DNA from: a virus
Reading direction: 5' to 3' (one strand)
IMG/VR virus record: IMGVR_UViG_3300042556_003181
Coordinates: 1-29,328 of that record
Length of the DNA stretch: 29,328 bases
Numbering within the stretch: position 1 is the first letter of the stretch; each line of letters begins with the position of its first letter. Shown here piece by piece: positions 1 to 8,071 of the stretch. Below the pieces are notes generated by a model, which worked only from the letters and a program-made list of their open reading frames with translations, did not search any database and was not told the origin of the DNA. A program made the position numbers and the translations under genes.

Positions 1-1771
1 CATCTTCCTCGCAGCGGCCCTCGGCGCGCTCGGCCCACGGCTCCATGAAGAGACGGATCGACTCGACGGCCATCTGTCCGCACCACCGGACAAGAATGCT
101 GAAGGCCTTGTCGATGTTTTCAGAATACTCGGACTCGCAGGTCGGGCAGCCGTCGGTCGGCAGGGCATTCTCTGTCGTGACCCGTCGACTCTGTTTCTTG
201 AGTCCGTCGAGAACATCAAGCTCGGAAGGCGGAATGTCGGCTCCCGCCGAGGCGGCCGTGATCGGGGCAATGATGCGCTTGCAGAGAACTGGCTTGTAGG
301 CACCGCGAATTCCTCGATAGTCGGCCGTGACATAGGCGTCTCCGGCGATCTCCATCAGATTGATGTCTGCATACTGGAAGGACTTGAGATCATGGCCGTC
401 TCCCATGAGGCGGGTCTCAAACTCGCAGAAGATTGGCCTCGTGAAGTCGATCCTCGTGAAGTCGCTGCCCAGTTCAAAAAAGGTGTCTTCTCTCTCGGGC
501 ATGAACGCCTCCCAGACATGGTTGTGGCTTCCGTCAGACAGAGCCCGGTAGTCGACCGAGGCCGCGAAGGCGCGCCGCTTTCCGTTGATCACCGGGGATG
601 CCCACTGGATCGGGCGGATCCCCGTCCACACTCCAGACCACGCCGGGATCTTCTCAGAGGAGAATTCGCTCAGGGGAGAATAGTCGAGCACAAACGTCTC
701 AGAGTTGAGATTCTGCCCGATCGGCATCGACATGAGGAGGTAGTTCTCAAAGCTGAGACCACAGATCATGGAAGAGTCGTCGTTGAGAAACTGCTTGCTG
801 AAGGCCATCTCGGCGTCTCGATAGTTGATCTGGCTCGTCAGGTTGCTTGAGGCCGCCGCGTCAGAGGCCACGAGACCTCCAGAGCTATACCACCACATCA
901 GGCCCGCCTGAAACACGACACTTCGTCCCGCGACGCATCCGGTGCTCGGGAACAGGATCGACTGCATTCCCTGGGTCGTGGCCCACTGGGCGCGATCTCG
1001 GATGCCAGAGAGCACGATCTCGCTCCTCTCGTCGGTGAACACCACGACGACCTCGACTCGCTCGTCTCCGATGAAGCTGGTGACCCCGGTGATCTGCTTT
1101 GGGAAAGAAAAATCGCCTCGGCCCTCGCCCTCGACTCGCTCGGTGAACTTGATCGGATCGAACAGATCAGACGCCAGAAGAACATTGCCGCGCGCGACCC
1201 AGAGACGTCCCCCAGAGAAGGTCATCCAGGTCCCGGTCGGGGTCTCGAGATTCGGGGCTGCCTCGACGAGGTGCCGCGATTCCTCCCCGTCCCAGTATGC
1301 GGCCGGGGCCACGCCGTCCTGGATCATCAGCACATTGTGCGACGGCACGATCTGCAGCGTCTGGTCGGGCGCGGTCGTGACGGTCTTCTCGGCGACCGCA
1401 AAATGGATCATGTCCACGTCGGCAGAAAACTGCAGATTCTTGAGTCGAAACTCTTCCCAGAATCTTGGCTGCTCGAGAGGAAACGGCGCAAAATAGATCT
1501 TGCCGTCGACGGCAAAGACGAGATGATCGTCGCGGCGTTCGTTCTTGGTGATCTGAAAGTGGGCCATTCCCTGGAGATTTCCCTCGGGCAGCGTGAGCCG
1601 CATGCGAAATCCGGGTCTCGTCTGGATCACGCCGCCGCGGTTCACGACGTTGACTCCGCGTCGATACTGATCCTGCCGAAGAAACCACGGATGCCGGACA
1701 GAGTTCATTCCCGACATCCATCCGGCGTCGACACTCACGAGCCGTCCCTGGGTTATCGCGGGAGATTGCAT
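1..1771 (-). CDS. Tail nozzle / stabilisation-like virion protein (3' end outside window)
   Basis: This is an open frame of at least 590 codons, read from the ATG at 1771 to the left edge without a stop, so the C-terminus is missing. The N-terminus reads MQSPAITQGRLVSVDAG. The body is beta-rich and dense in W, F and Y, with recurring short strands of the type 'LWVARGNVLLASDLFDPIKF' (about residues 190-209) and a 'MWWYSSGGLVASDAA' patch (292-306). That texture and the position directly after the adaptor-like gene fit the podovirus tail nozzle or stabilisation proteins (T7 gp12 or P22 gp10 type, beta-propeller-like). A Cys-rich stretch (GCPTCESE, 541-548) lies near the visible end. The start is 3 bases after the upstream TAG, which suggests translational coupling. 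The family assignment rests on texture and gene order, not on a signature motif. Confidence 0.7.
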   Translation of the reverse strand, partial: MQSPAITQGRLVSVDAGWMSGMNSVRHPWFLRQDQYRRGVNVVNRGGVIQTRPGFRMRLTLPEGNLQGMAHFQITKNERRDDHLVFAVDGKIYFAPFPLEQPRFWEEFRLKNLQFSADVDMIHFAVAEKTVTTAPDQTLQIVPSHNVLMIQDGVAPAAYWDGEESRHLVEAAPNLETPTGTWMTFSGGRLWVARGNVLLASDLFDPIKFTERVEGEGRGDFSFPKQITGVTSFIGDERVEVVVVFTDERSEIVLSGIRDRAQWATTQGMQSILFPSTGCVAGRSVVFQAGLMWWYSSGGLVASDAAASSNLTSQINYRDAEMAFSKQFLNDDSSMICGLSFENYLLMSMPIGQNLNSETFVLDYSPLSEFSSEKIPAWSGVWTGIRPIQWASPVINGKRRAFAASVDYRALSDGSHNHVWEAFMPEREDTFFELGSDFTRIDFTRPIFCEFETRLMGDGHDLKSFQYADINLMEIAGDAYVTADYRGIRGAYKPVLCKRIIAPITAASAGADIPPSELDVLDGLKKQSRRVTTENALPTDGCPTCESEYSENIDKAFSILVRWCGQMAVESIRLFMEPWAERAEGRCEED

Positions 1772-1774
1772 GGC

Positions 1775-4750
1775 CTAGTCCATCCAGTCGTCTGGCCTGG
1801 TCGTCACGTCGGCGTTGATCTGAAATGTCGGGGCGCGTGGTCCGTCGAGCGCGCGGTTTCTCTTGTTGAGGTATTCCACCGCGATCAGGCGATACTGCTC
1901 CGATTCGGCGATGAATTTCTTGAAGAGCAGTTCCTGCGACTGGACCATCATGAGGATCGCCATGCGAGAATCCAGATTGATGAAGTCTCTCTCGGTCAGC
2001 ACGTCGAAGGCCCGGCGGCGATACTTGAGGCGGACAGACGTTGCCGACTTGCTGACTCTGATGCGGCGGTATGCCGGGACCGTCTCGGTGGGATGGATGT
2101 CTCCAAGAAGCGCGATGTTTCCGGTTCTCGACGTGTCCCAGGCATAGAGTCGGATGTATCCGTCGGTGATCGGTTTTTCAATGGAAGAGACGGTCTGAAC
2201 GGACACCGGCGCGCGGGAAACAACGACCCGCTGGGTTCCTGTTCCAGACGACAGAAAGGTGATGCGTCCGGCCGTCGAGGGAGCGGCATTTGCCTGCGCC
2301 TGCGAGGGATACAGCTCGATCTGGTCGTCGTCGATGGACCTGAGATAGTAGGTGGTCGACGGAAGAAGCGGCGACGGAAGCGCCGAGCTCGTCACCGCCG
2401 TGAGAGCGGTTCCAGTGGCAAATCCATGGTCTGAAATGTCGAGCGACGTCGCGGCCGGGGCCGTCATCGAGCGAGAGATCAGCATCTCATGGCTTCCTGA
2501 GCCAACAGTCGTCAGCGGAACAAGCGCGTTCGCGGTCGTGTAGACCTCGATGGTGTCTCCCACCACGTTGACCCGGTAGTCTGTCGCGGTGACAAGAGGA
2601 GCGGGCAGCGTCCCGGTGGTCGTGAAGCGGACAATCGTGAGGTTCTCGAGAAACGCCGTGAAATCGACATCGAGGCTGTTGTCTCGGGGCGACACGGTCA
2701 CTGATCTTGCCCTCGAGAGATACAGCGTCTCGGCGCCGGAAGTCGTGGCCGAGAACCGCCCCGTCACCGTGGGAGGAGCGGCATTTGCGTTGACTGCCGA
2801 GTCATAGATCTCGACAAGTGAGTTGCTGATCTTGCGGACATAGTATAGGGTCGACTGGTCGACCTGCGACGGGGCCGTGCCCGGCAGAATTCCGGGCGTG
2901 TAGAATCGGACGGCATCGCCGGTCGAGAGGGCCGTGGCGTCTACCGACCACTGCGGAAGATAGCCCACCGAAAACGAACGCGAGATGACCACATAGAGCT
3001 GCCCGGTGCCGCCAGAACTGATTGCGACCGGATTCGGGATCGTGTCGTTGAGAGAAAACGTCGTCGAGGTCAGCGGGGCCTCGCCGCGATAGACCGTCTC
3101 GGCCTTGATGGGATCTGGAAGTGTCCCGTTGGAAGTGAAGCGAACCAGGCTCCCGCCCTGTGACGTGAAGGTCACCGTCGGAACCGAGGTGTATCCCGTG
3201 CCGCCCGTGATGACTCGGATCGAGACCACGGCACCGCCCGCGACAATTGCCTCGGCCGTCGCTCCGGTGCCTCCACCTCCCGAGATGGTGATCTTTGGCG
3301 AGACGTTGTAGGCACTTCCGCCGGCCCCGACCGAGACGGCGACAACGGTCTGACTCGAGAGCACGGCAGTTCCGGTCGCTCCCGAGCCGCTGGGGGCACT
3401 GAGGTTGTGCGGACTCGCCGTCGTCACGGTGCTGCTTCCGCCGCCAGCGACGGTTGCCGCGATGAGTTTCACGAGCGAGTTCGTGCCGACTCCAAGCGAG
3501 GTCAGCGCGACCGGATTGGCCCCAGTCGAGGAATCGACCGCGGTGGAATGCAGCGACACGGTCGTCGCGCTCAGGGCCCTGACAAAGTATGGCGTGTTGG
3601 CGATCAGAGGCTGCGGAAGTTCTCCTCCGGAATTTGAGGCCGTCACCTGGTCTCCTGTGACAAAATTGTGCTCCAGCGTGAAGGTCAGCTGGGTCAGCGG
3701 ATACATCGGCTTGAGAATCCGCGCCTCGACAGACGTTCCAGGAGTCGTGGCATTGACCGGATTCGTGGCATTCTCACGATCATTGTCGTCGTTGTAGACG
3801 ATGAAGCGGTCGGCCGCGATCGGGGAGGCCGGATATGTGCGGGCCGCCTCAAACGGCAGCGGGAGAGGCGATCCGGTGAAGGCCACGAGATCTCCCTCCG
3901 AGATGAGGTTGGCTCCCGAGGTCACAAAACAGGTTCTGGCCCGGACGGCCCGGGTCTCTCGCAGCGTGATCGCGGCCGTGGGATCGACGGTCGAAAAAAG
4001 AATGGGTCTCTGATTCGTCTGGGCATCGAGTCGCGTCGCATACAGCAGGACGCGGGTCGAGTCGACGACTCGGATGAAGTAGAACGCCCCGTTGATCAGG
4101 GGCTGGGGAATCGATCCGGAGGCAAGCTGCACCTGCATCTGGGCGGCCGTGGCGAGACCGTGGGCCGTCCCGGAGACCAGCAGACCAGTCGGCGTGGTCT
4201 CGAAGAGACGAAGAAACGGGACAGAGGTCGGGGCGGCCGTGGGAGCTCCCGCGACATTGACTGCAAAGGTCTCGGTCCCGTCGATCCAGTCGCCATTCTC
4301 GAGCTGCTGACGAAGTTCTCGGCCATTCGCGTCGATCCCAAGGACACGCACGACGACGCCGATGTCGGCCTCTGAGTCGCAGCGGGCGATCAGGGGACCG
4401 GGAGTTCCGATGTCCATGAAGGAGGGCACGGTCCCAGAGTCGTCCCATGCCCACGGGACGACGTGATCGTCTGTCAGTCCGTCGCCGTTGAGATGAAAGC
4501 GAAAAAACTCGTCTCGCATGAAGGCCGGAATGCCATTGACGGCAACTGCCAGCGGTGTCTCGACCTCGCGCGGAAGAGTGACGGTCTGACCGTCAGAGAG
4601 GGTCATGATGTCAAGGGCCCCGATGTTCGCGGCCCAGTCGCCCTCGTCCTGAAGGGCTCGAACTGCCTCGGAGATGCGACGAAGGGCCTTCTGCCGGTCG
4701 CACCGACCGAGGACCTCGATCACCTGGTCAATGATCTCCGAGACAAACAT
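1775..4750 (-). CDS. Tail adaptor-like protein with large tandem beta-repeat insert
   Basis: The product is 991 aa from the ATG at 4750. An in-frame upstream extension to 4843 is possible but would overlap the preceding gene, so I rejected it. The N-terminus is helical (MFVSEIIDQVIEVLGRCDRQ, then SEAVRALQDEGDW, about residues 1-40). It is followed by a compact segment with VTLPREVETPLAVAVNG near 57-73. The last 65 residues are again helical (LDSRMAILMMVQSQELLFKK onward). Between them, about residues 180-845, sit roughly seven degenerate copies of a beta module built around 'LPxPLxxxTxYYVR', a variable strand ending in 'LYxT', and 'GTGxxxLxxSR'. One copy is interrupted by a glycine-rich piece with GYTSVPTVTF. 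Helical ends plus a position just before a nozzle-like gene suggest a T7 gp11-type adaptor in which the repeats are an insertion. This is inference. A fibre-like structural protein is the alternative. Confidence 0.65.
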   Translation of the reverse strand: MFVSEIIDQVIEVLGRCDRQKALRRISEAVRALQDEGDWAANIGALDIMTLSDGQTVTLPREVETPLAVAVNGIPAFMRDEFFRFHLNGDGLTDDHVVPWAWDDSGTVPSFMDIGTPGPLIARCDSEADIGVVVRVLGIDANGRELRQQLENGDWIDGTETFAVNVAGAPTAAPTSVPFLRLFETTPTGLLVSGTAHGLATAAQMQVQLASGSIPQPLINGAFYFIRVVDSTRVLLYATRLDAQTNQRPILFSTVDPTAAITLRETRAVRARTCFVTSGANLISEGDLVAFTGSPLPLPFEAARTYPASPIAADRFIVYNDDNDRENATNPVNATTPGTSVEARILKPMYPLTQLTFTLEHNFVTGDQVTASNSGGELPQPLIANTPYFVRALSATTVSLHSTAVDSSTGANPVALTSLGVGTNSLVKLIAATVAGGGSSTVTTASPHNLSAPSGSGATGTAVLSSQTVVAVSVGAGGSAYNVSPKITISGGGGTGATAEAIVAGGAVVSIRVITGGTGYTSVPTVTFTSQGGSLVRFTSNGTLPDPIKAETVYRGEAPLTSTTFSLNDTIPNPVAISSGGTGQLYVVISRSFSVGYLPQWSVDATALSTGDAVRFYTPGILPGTAPSQVDQSTLYYVRKISNSLVEIYDSAVNANAAPPTVTGRFSATTSGAETLYLSRARSVTVSPRDNSLDVDFTAFLENLTIVRFTTTGTLPAPLVTATDYRVNVVGDTIEVYTTANALVPLTTVGSGSHEMLISRSMTAPAATSLDISDHGFATGTALTAVTSSALPSPLLPSTTYYLRSIDDDQIELYPSQAQANAAPSTAGRITFLSSGTGTQRVVVSRAPVSVQTVSSIEKPITDGYIRLYAWDTSRTGNIALLGDIHPTETVPAYRRIRVSKSATSVRLKYRRRAFDVLTERDFINLDSRMAILMMVQSQELLFKKFIAESEQYRLIAVEYLNKRNRALDGPRAPTFQINADVTTRPDDWMD

Positions 4751-4757
4751 GTCCAGA

Positions 4758-5030
4758 TCATGCCACTGGCGAAATCCCGAGTCGGCTGTCGGACATCGCC
4801 GAGAGCTCGGCCCCGAATCCAGAAAGATCGGCACCGGTGGCAAGAACCTCGTTCATTGTCTCGTCGGCCTTCACGGCCTTCTCGTCGGCCTTGAGTTTTG
4901 CCTCGGCGGCTCCGATCGCCTGGCTCAGCCCGGCCAGGAATCCCTTGGCAAGGTCAAACGTCGATCTCGGCAGCGTCAGCTGAATCTGGGGTTCTGGCTC
5001 CTCGGCCATCGTGTCGGTCATTCCATTCAT
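4758..5030 (-). CDS. Small virion-operon protein of unknown function
   Basis: This is a 90-aa protein that I do not recognise. It has an acidic start (MAEEPEPQIQLTLP), then an amphipathic, alanine- and lysine-rich helical stretch (AIGAAEAKLKADEKAVKADE, about 39-58), and a glycine/serine-rich end. An ATG at 5036 overlaps the stop of the upstream gene. The in-frame ATG at 5030 is better placed, because GGAGG at 5038-5042 lies 7 bases before it but only 1 base before the other. The gene ends 7 bases before the adaptor-like gene. Size, helical content and position suggest a minor structural or chaperone-like role, but nothing in the sequence decides this. Confidence 0.65.
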   Translation of the reverse strand: MNGMTDTMAEEPEPQIQLTLPRSTFDLAKGFLAGLSQAIGAAEAKLKADEKAVKADETMNEVLATGADLSGFGAELSAMSDSRLGISPVA

Positions 5031-5032
5031 GG

Positions 5033-5359
5033 TCATTCCTCCTCGTCCTCGGTTTCCTCTTCGGACTCACGGAGACCCTTCTCGATCTCATCCTCGCCGT
5101 CCTCGGAGATCTCTCCAAATTCGATTCCCATGACCTCAAGATCCAGCGACGAGGTCTTTCCGTTCGGGCCCTCAGAATCGGTCTTCGAGACGATCCTGAA
5201 GCGGATCGTCGCCTCGCCCTCGGTCCCGACATCGGGAGCGTCGTCGATTCCCTCTCTTCCAGAGATGTAGAGAGACGGATAGGTCATTTTTTCATCCGGC
5301 ATCGCGGAGACCATCTCGATCATGCCGGCGGATTCTGAAGATTTTCCAAGATTGATCAT
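5033..5359 (-). CDS. Acidic small protein of unknown function
   Basis: This is a 108-aa acidic protein. A compact middle (TYPSLYISGREGIDD, then EATIRFRIVSKTDS and SSLDLEVMGIEFG) looks like a few beta strands. It is followed by a run of glutamate and aspartate at the C-terminus (ESEEETEDEEE). Similar layouts occur in small phage proteins of unknown role found beside tail genes. The Glu-codon tail carries the Shine-Dalgarno sequence of the following gene. The stop overlaps an ATG at 5036 in the ATGA arrangement. ATG 5359 is the first start in the frame. An internal ATG at residue 13 is possible. Confidence 0.65.
   Translation of the reverse strand: MINLGKSSESAGMIEMVSAMPDEKMTYPSLYISGREGIDDAPDVGTEGEATIRFRIVSKTDSEGPNGKTSSLDLEVMGIEFGEISEDGEDEIEKGLRESEEETEDEEE
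5038..5042 (-). promoter_or_regulatory. Ribosome binding site deciding the start at 5030
   Basis: GGAGG on the minus strand lies 7 bases before the ATG at 5030 but only 1 base before the ATG at 5036, so it favours the downstream start. It lies inside the Glu-rich codons at the end of the upstream acidic gene. Confidence 0.6.
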
Positions 5360-5428
5360 GATCGTGACTCGTTGTGCAAAGTTATCTCTCGATGGAACAT
5401 TCTGACATCACAGATTGCCGCGCAGAAG

Positions 5429-5863
5429 TCAAAGAATCTTTCGGAAATAGAGGGCACTCCTGCCTCCCCAGACGTGGTGGGGAGAATACAGCCGGAAGCC
5501 GCAGGAAATGAGCGAATTCGCGCTCGCGAGATTCGAGGGAACGACATAGGTCACGAGTTCTTTCAGTCCGACTCGGCGAGCCTGGGCGATCCGTCTCCGG
5601 ATGAGCTCCTTCTGCCGTCCCTGGCCTCGCCAGTCCCGCAGGACTCCGACTCTTGAGAGAAATCCCAGTCCGGCATTGTGCCTCGCCGTGCAGGGACGCA
5701 GGGCCGCATAGGCGACGGGCGTCCGGTCCTGTTCCTCGATCCACCAGTAGCAGCCCTCGACGCGGACGCGCCAGTCGGCAGGAAAGCACAGCTGGTCGAG
5801 ACGCAGAATGGTGTCCCGGATCCACTCCGGGCACGAGTCTGGCCTGGCGACGAGCCGGGTCAT
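5429..5863 (-). CDS. GNAT-family N-acetyltransferase
   Basis: The 144-aa product has the length of a single GNAT domain. The acetyl-CoA binding motif A is clear: a beta strand FLSRVGVL (about 68-75) followed by RDWRGQGRQKELIRRRIAQA (76-95), which holds the R-G-x-G-type pyrophosphate loop. Motif B-like residues follow (VPSNLASANSLISCGFRLY, about 108-126, with the usual N...A...L...GF pattern). GNAT enzymes move an acetyl group from acetyl-CoA to an amine. The substrate cannot be read from the sequence. The gene lies between a DNA-binding-like gene and small structural-operon genes, and its ATG is 3 bases past the preceding stop. It could acetylate a host or virion protein or a sugar amine. Confidence 0.85.
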   Translation of the reverse strand: MTRLVARPDSCPEWIRDTILRLDQLCFPADWRVRVEGCYWWIEEQDRTPVAYAALRPCTARHNAGLGFLSRVGVLRDWRGQGRQKELIRRRIAQARRVGLKELVTYVVPSNLASANSLISCGFRLYSPHHVWGGRSALYFRKIL

Positions 5864-5866
5864 GGC

Positions 5867-6313
5867 TCACAGGATGTCGAGATCCCTCCCGAATGCCTTG
5901 CCTGAGGGATACGTGGGCTTGCAGTGGGGCCACGTGATCTTCCAGCGCTTTCCATCCTTCGACAGAATTCCGACCTTGCCAGAGCCGCGGCGGCGTCGCA
6001 CCCGGGAGCCCTCCATCGGCTCTCTCACGGGCGCGGGCTCGTCAAATTTTTTGGAATCTGCCGCGACCGGCGTCTCGCCCCTGCCGAGCTCCCGGTAGCC
6101 GGTGATCCGAACCAGGCGCTTGAGCTTGTTGTCCCAGACCGTGAAGTCCTGGCGCTCGACCGTGCCGGCACGGATGCCGGGGGCGAGAAGCGAGGCCACT
6201 CTCTCGGGACTGCACTCGAGCTGTTCGGCCACGTCGTCGCGGCTCGACCAGCCCCTCGGCCATGCATAGGCCGCGGCGTTTTGTTTTTCCAGTATGGATT
6301 TCCAGTTAGGCAT
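5867..6313 (-). CDS. Possible winged-helix DNA-binding protein
   Basis: This is a 148-aa protein. The N-terminal half contains GWSSRDDVAEQLECSPERVA, a good helix-turn-helix pattern, followed by SLLAPGIRAGTVERQDFTVWD and RLVRITGYREL, which read as a wing of beta strands (about residues 21-75). A proline-rich linker leads to a very basic patch (RVRRRRGSGK, about 104-113) and an aromatic C-terminus (KRWKITWPHCKPTYPSGK). The whole fits a small sequence-specific DNA-binding protein or phage regulator, but I do not recognise a named family. ATG at 6313 overlaps the TAA of the metallophosphoesterase gene by 8 bases. AAAGGAAA about 10 bases upstream can serve as its ribosome binding site. Confidence 0.6.
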   Translation of the reverse strand: MPNWKSILEKQNAAAYAWPRGWSSRDDVAEQLECSPERVASLLAPGIRAGTVERQDFTVWDNKLKRLVRITGYRELGRGETPVAADSKKFDEPAPVREPMEGSRVRRRRGSGKVGILSKDGKRWKITWPHCKPTYPSGKAFGRDLDIL

Positions 6314-7316
6314 CTGTGCGGTTTCCTTTCAGTAGCATGCCGGCATAGCTCTCTCCGGCGTTGATGGTGACGTTGAACATGCTGAAGTTGCCCGTGGCCC
6401 GGGAGATGAAGCGGACCAGATAGCCGTGGGTCCATTCGGTCGGCCGGGTGTTGGCGTAGAGAGGCTGGCGCTTGCACAGACAGCCCGGATTCCAGGCACT
6501 GACCAGGCCGATCCCCGGGATGTGCTTGGGCTTGAAACTGGCCCGGTGCGTGTCGAAGTAGCAGATGTTGCCGCCGGCCTTGGCCAGGGCCACGTCGGCC
6601 GCGTCCTTCGAGTTGCTGATCTTGTGCACGTAGAACATCTTGTCGAGCTTCACCCAGCCCGGCGTGTCGCAGCCCTCGTGGAGGTGGCCCTGCCGGTAGT
6701 AGCGGATGCCGCGCTCCCTGAGGCGCAGGACGTGCTCGGCGCAGAAGGTCTTGCGCAGCAGCTCGACGTCCTTGTGGTGGGCGAGTCGCTGCGTGAGGGC
6801 CCAGCGCTCGACGCGCCACTCATGGTTGCCCTCGAGATAGTGGATGTCCGGGCAGGAGCTGGATTCCATGACCGCGTCGAGCAGCTTGTTGGCGACTGCC
6901 ATGTCGTCCTCGTAGCTGTCGTCGGCCTCGGACACGTAGCCCAGGACATGGTGCTCGGCCAGGAATCCGCCGCAGTTGATGAAGTCGCCCCCGATGAAGA
7001 TCCGGTCGGGGCGCAGGATCTTGAGATCACCGAGCAGCGCCGAGAAGGCCGCGGGGTCGACCTGGTTGCCATGCACGTCGGAGAAGATGACCTCGACGAT
7101 GTCGCCCTTGCCGGCCCTGGGGCTCGAGGGCCTCGGCACCTGGATGGCCTTGCGGCCAGCGGTGCGGGCACGTTCTAGAGTCTTGACCGTCTCGGCGTGG
7201 GCCTTCCGCTCGGCCTCGAGCTGGGCCTGGGTCTCGGCCAGCCTGGTCTGGTGATCCGCGGCATGGGCCGCCTGCGCGACCTTGCCCCAGTTGGTGTCAG
7301 TGGTTTCTTTTTTCAT
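6306..7316 (-). CDS. Calcineurin-like metallophosphoesterase with N-terminal coiled coil
   Basis: This 336-aa protein has metallophosphoesterase motifs in the expected order: D80-x-H82 in FSDVHGN, GGD at 109-111, GNHE at 163-166, and histidines at about 231 (FYVHKISNS) and 257 (FDTHRASF). These residues bind two metal ions in this superfamily, which cleaves phosphomono- or phosphodiesters. Residues about 15-50 form a charged heptad-like helix (RLAETQAQLEAERKAHAETV), a likely oligomerisation coiled coil, with a basic linker after it. A strong AGGAGG lies 8 bases before the ATG, across the endolysin stop codon. The target (nucleic acid, nucleotide or cell-wall phosphate) is not deducible. Such enzymes are common in phages but are usually placed with nucleotide metabolism, not beside lysis genes. 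Confidence 0.85.
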   Translation of the reverse strand: MKKETTDTNWGKVAQAAHAADHQTRLAETQAQLEAERKAHAETVKTLERARTAGRKAIQVPRPSSPRAGKGDIVEVIFSDVHGNQVDPAAFSALLGDLKILRPDRIFIGGDFINCGGFLAEHHVLGYVSEADDSYEDDMAVANKLLDAVMESSSCPDIHYLEGNHEWRVERWALTQRLAHHKDVELLRKTFCAEHVLRLRERGIRYYRQGHLHEGCDTPGWVKLDKMFYVHKISNSKDAADVALAKAGGNICYFDTHRASFKPKHIPGIGLVSAWNPGCLCKRQPLYANTRPTEWTHGYLVRFISRATGNFSMFNVTINAGESYAGMLLKGNRTDA

Positions 7317-7324
7317 GGATGTTT

Positions 7325-7330
7325 CCTCCT
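7325..7330 (-). promoter_or_regulatory. Strong ribosome binding site for metallophosphoesterase
   Basis: AGGAGG on the minus strand lies 8 bases before the ATG at 7316. It overlaps the TAG stop of the endolysin gene, which allows coupled reinitiation. Confidence 0.7.
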
Positions 7331-7910
7331 ATTGTGTCGCCTGAAAGTGCATCGCGTCTCTCGACCAGAAGGCTCCCGCGGAGAGCCAGCCCTCACGGGC
7401 AAAGATCTCCATCACGTCGAGCGGCATGTGCGCCCTGGTCGGCCAGTGCGCGTGCAGGCCATTCCGACTCGCGTCGAGATCAATCGCGGCGGCCCGGGCA
7501 TGCAGACTCGGGAGGGTTCCGCCTCGCATGTTGCGGTTGGCGTAGATTCCAAAATAGCGGTTGACCCCGGCCTCGGTCCTGGCCTCGTCGGTCTTATAGC
7601 GCTTCCCGAGCTCGTTGAGAATCCGGGAGAGACTGGGAGCGAGCCTCTCGTGGACTGCCAGCGTCCGGATGGTCTCCGGCCCGTTGTAGAGAAACATCCT
7701 GTAGGGAACAGAGATCCGGGCGGTCGAGACCGAGCCCGCCGGGCCGTAGAACGCCGTGAGACTCTTCTGATCCTGCCTCGGCCACGGATTCGGCCTCGGC
7801 ATGAGGGCACGAAGATGGCGCTGGCAGGCCAGGATGGACTTCGGTCCCCAGAAGCCGTCGGGTTCGACCCCGACCGACTCCTGGAGGATCTGGATCTGCG
7901 TCTTTTTCAT
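7329..7910 (-). CDS. M15-type peptidase endolysin
   Basis: The 193-aa product has the zinc-peptidase pattern of the D-Ala-D-Ala carboxypeptidase-like M15 family: S-L-H137-A-R-A-A-A-I-D144, and H188 in SRDAMHFQ near the C-terminus. These are the three expected metal ligands. The first about 35 residues (ILQESVGVEPDGFWGPKSIL) resemble a short peptidoglycan-binding repeat that recognises the 'DGxWGPKT' type motif. Such enzymes cut peptide bonds in the murein stem or cross-bridge. There is no signal peptide, so release would depend on a holin, and a holin-like peptide and a lipoprotein lie just upstream. The ATG overlaps the lipoprotein stop by 4 bases. This is the best candidate for the lytic enzyme. 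Confidence 0.88.
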   Translation of the reverse strand: MKKTQIQILQESVGVEPDGFWGPKSILACQRHLRALMPRPNPWPRQDQKSLTAFYGPAGSVSTARISVPYRMFLYNGPETIRTLAVHERLAPSLSRILNELGKRYKTDEARTEAGVNRYFGIYANRNMRGGTLPSLHARAAAIDLDASRNGLHAHWPTRAHMPLDVMEIFAREGWLSAGAFWSRDAMHFQATQ

Positions 7911-8071
7911 CGCTCGGGCCTCACGACCTGCTTGCCGTCGCCGGGCTCGACCGAGACGGTGACTCTCTGGTTGAGAAAGTCATAGCCGAACCCGATCCTC
8001 GGGGTGGCACAGCCCGAGAGCAGGGCTGCCACGATGAAGGCCAGGATGATGACCACGAGTGCCGTCTTCAT
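7907..8071 (-). CDS. Short lipoprotein, candidate outer-membrane spanin
   Basis: This is a 54-aa protein with an N-terminal signal: MKTALVVIILAFIVAALLSG and then a lipobox cysteine (L-S-G-C21). Signal peptidase II would cleave before C21, leaving a 34-residue lipoprotein tail (CATPRIGFGYDF onward). It overlaps the holin-like gene in the ATGA arrangement and is followed directly by the endolysin gene. Short lipoproteins at this place in a lysis cassette are often o-spanins, which disrupt the outer membrane. I see no matching i-spanin, so the role could also be another small lipoprotein function such as blocking superinfection. Confidence 0.75.
   Translation of the reverse strand: MKTALVVIILAFIVAALLSGCATPRIGFGYDFLNQRVTVSVEPGDGKQVVRPER

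Noticed and set aside
1271-2434. 387-codon plus-strand frame opposite the adaptor and nozzle genes
   Set aside because: Antisense shadow of two long minus-strand genes. Its R/D/G-rich translation has no recognisable domain and it crosses a gene boundary.
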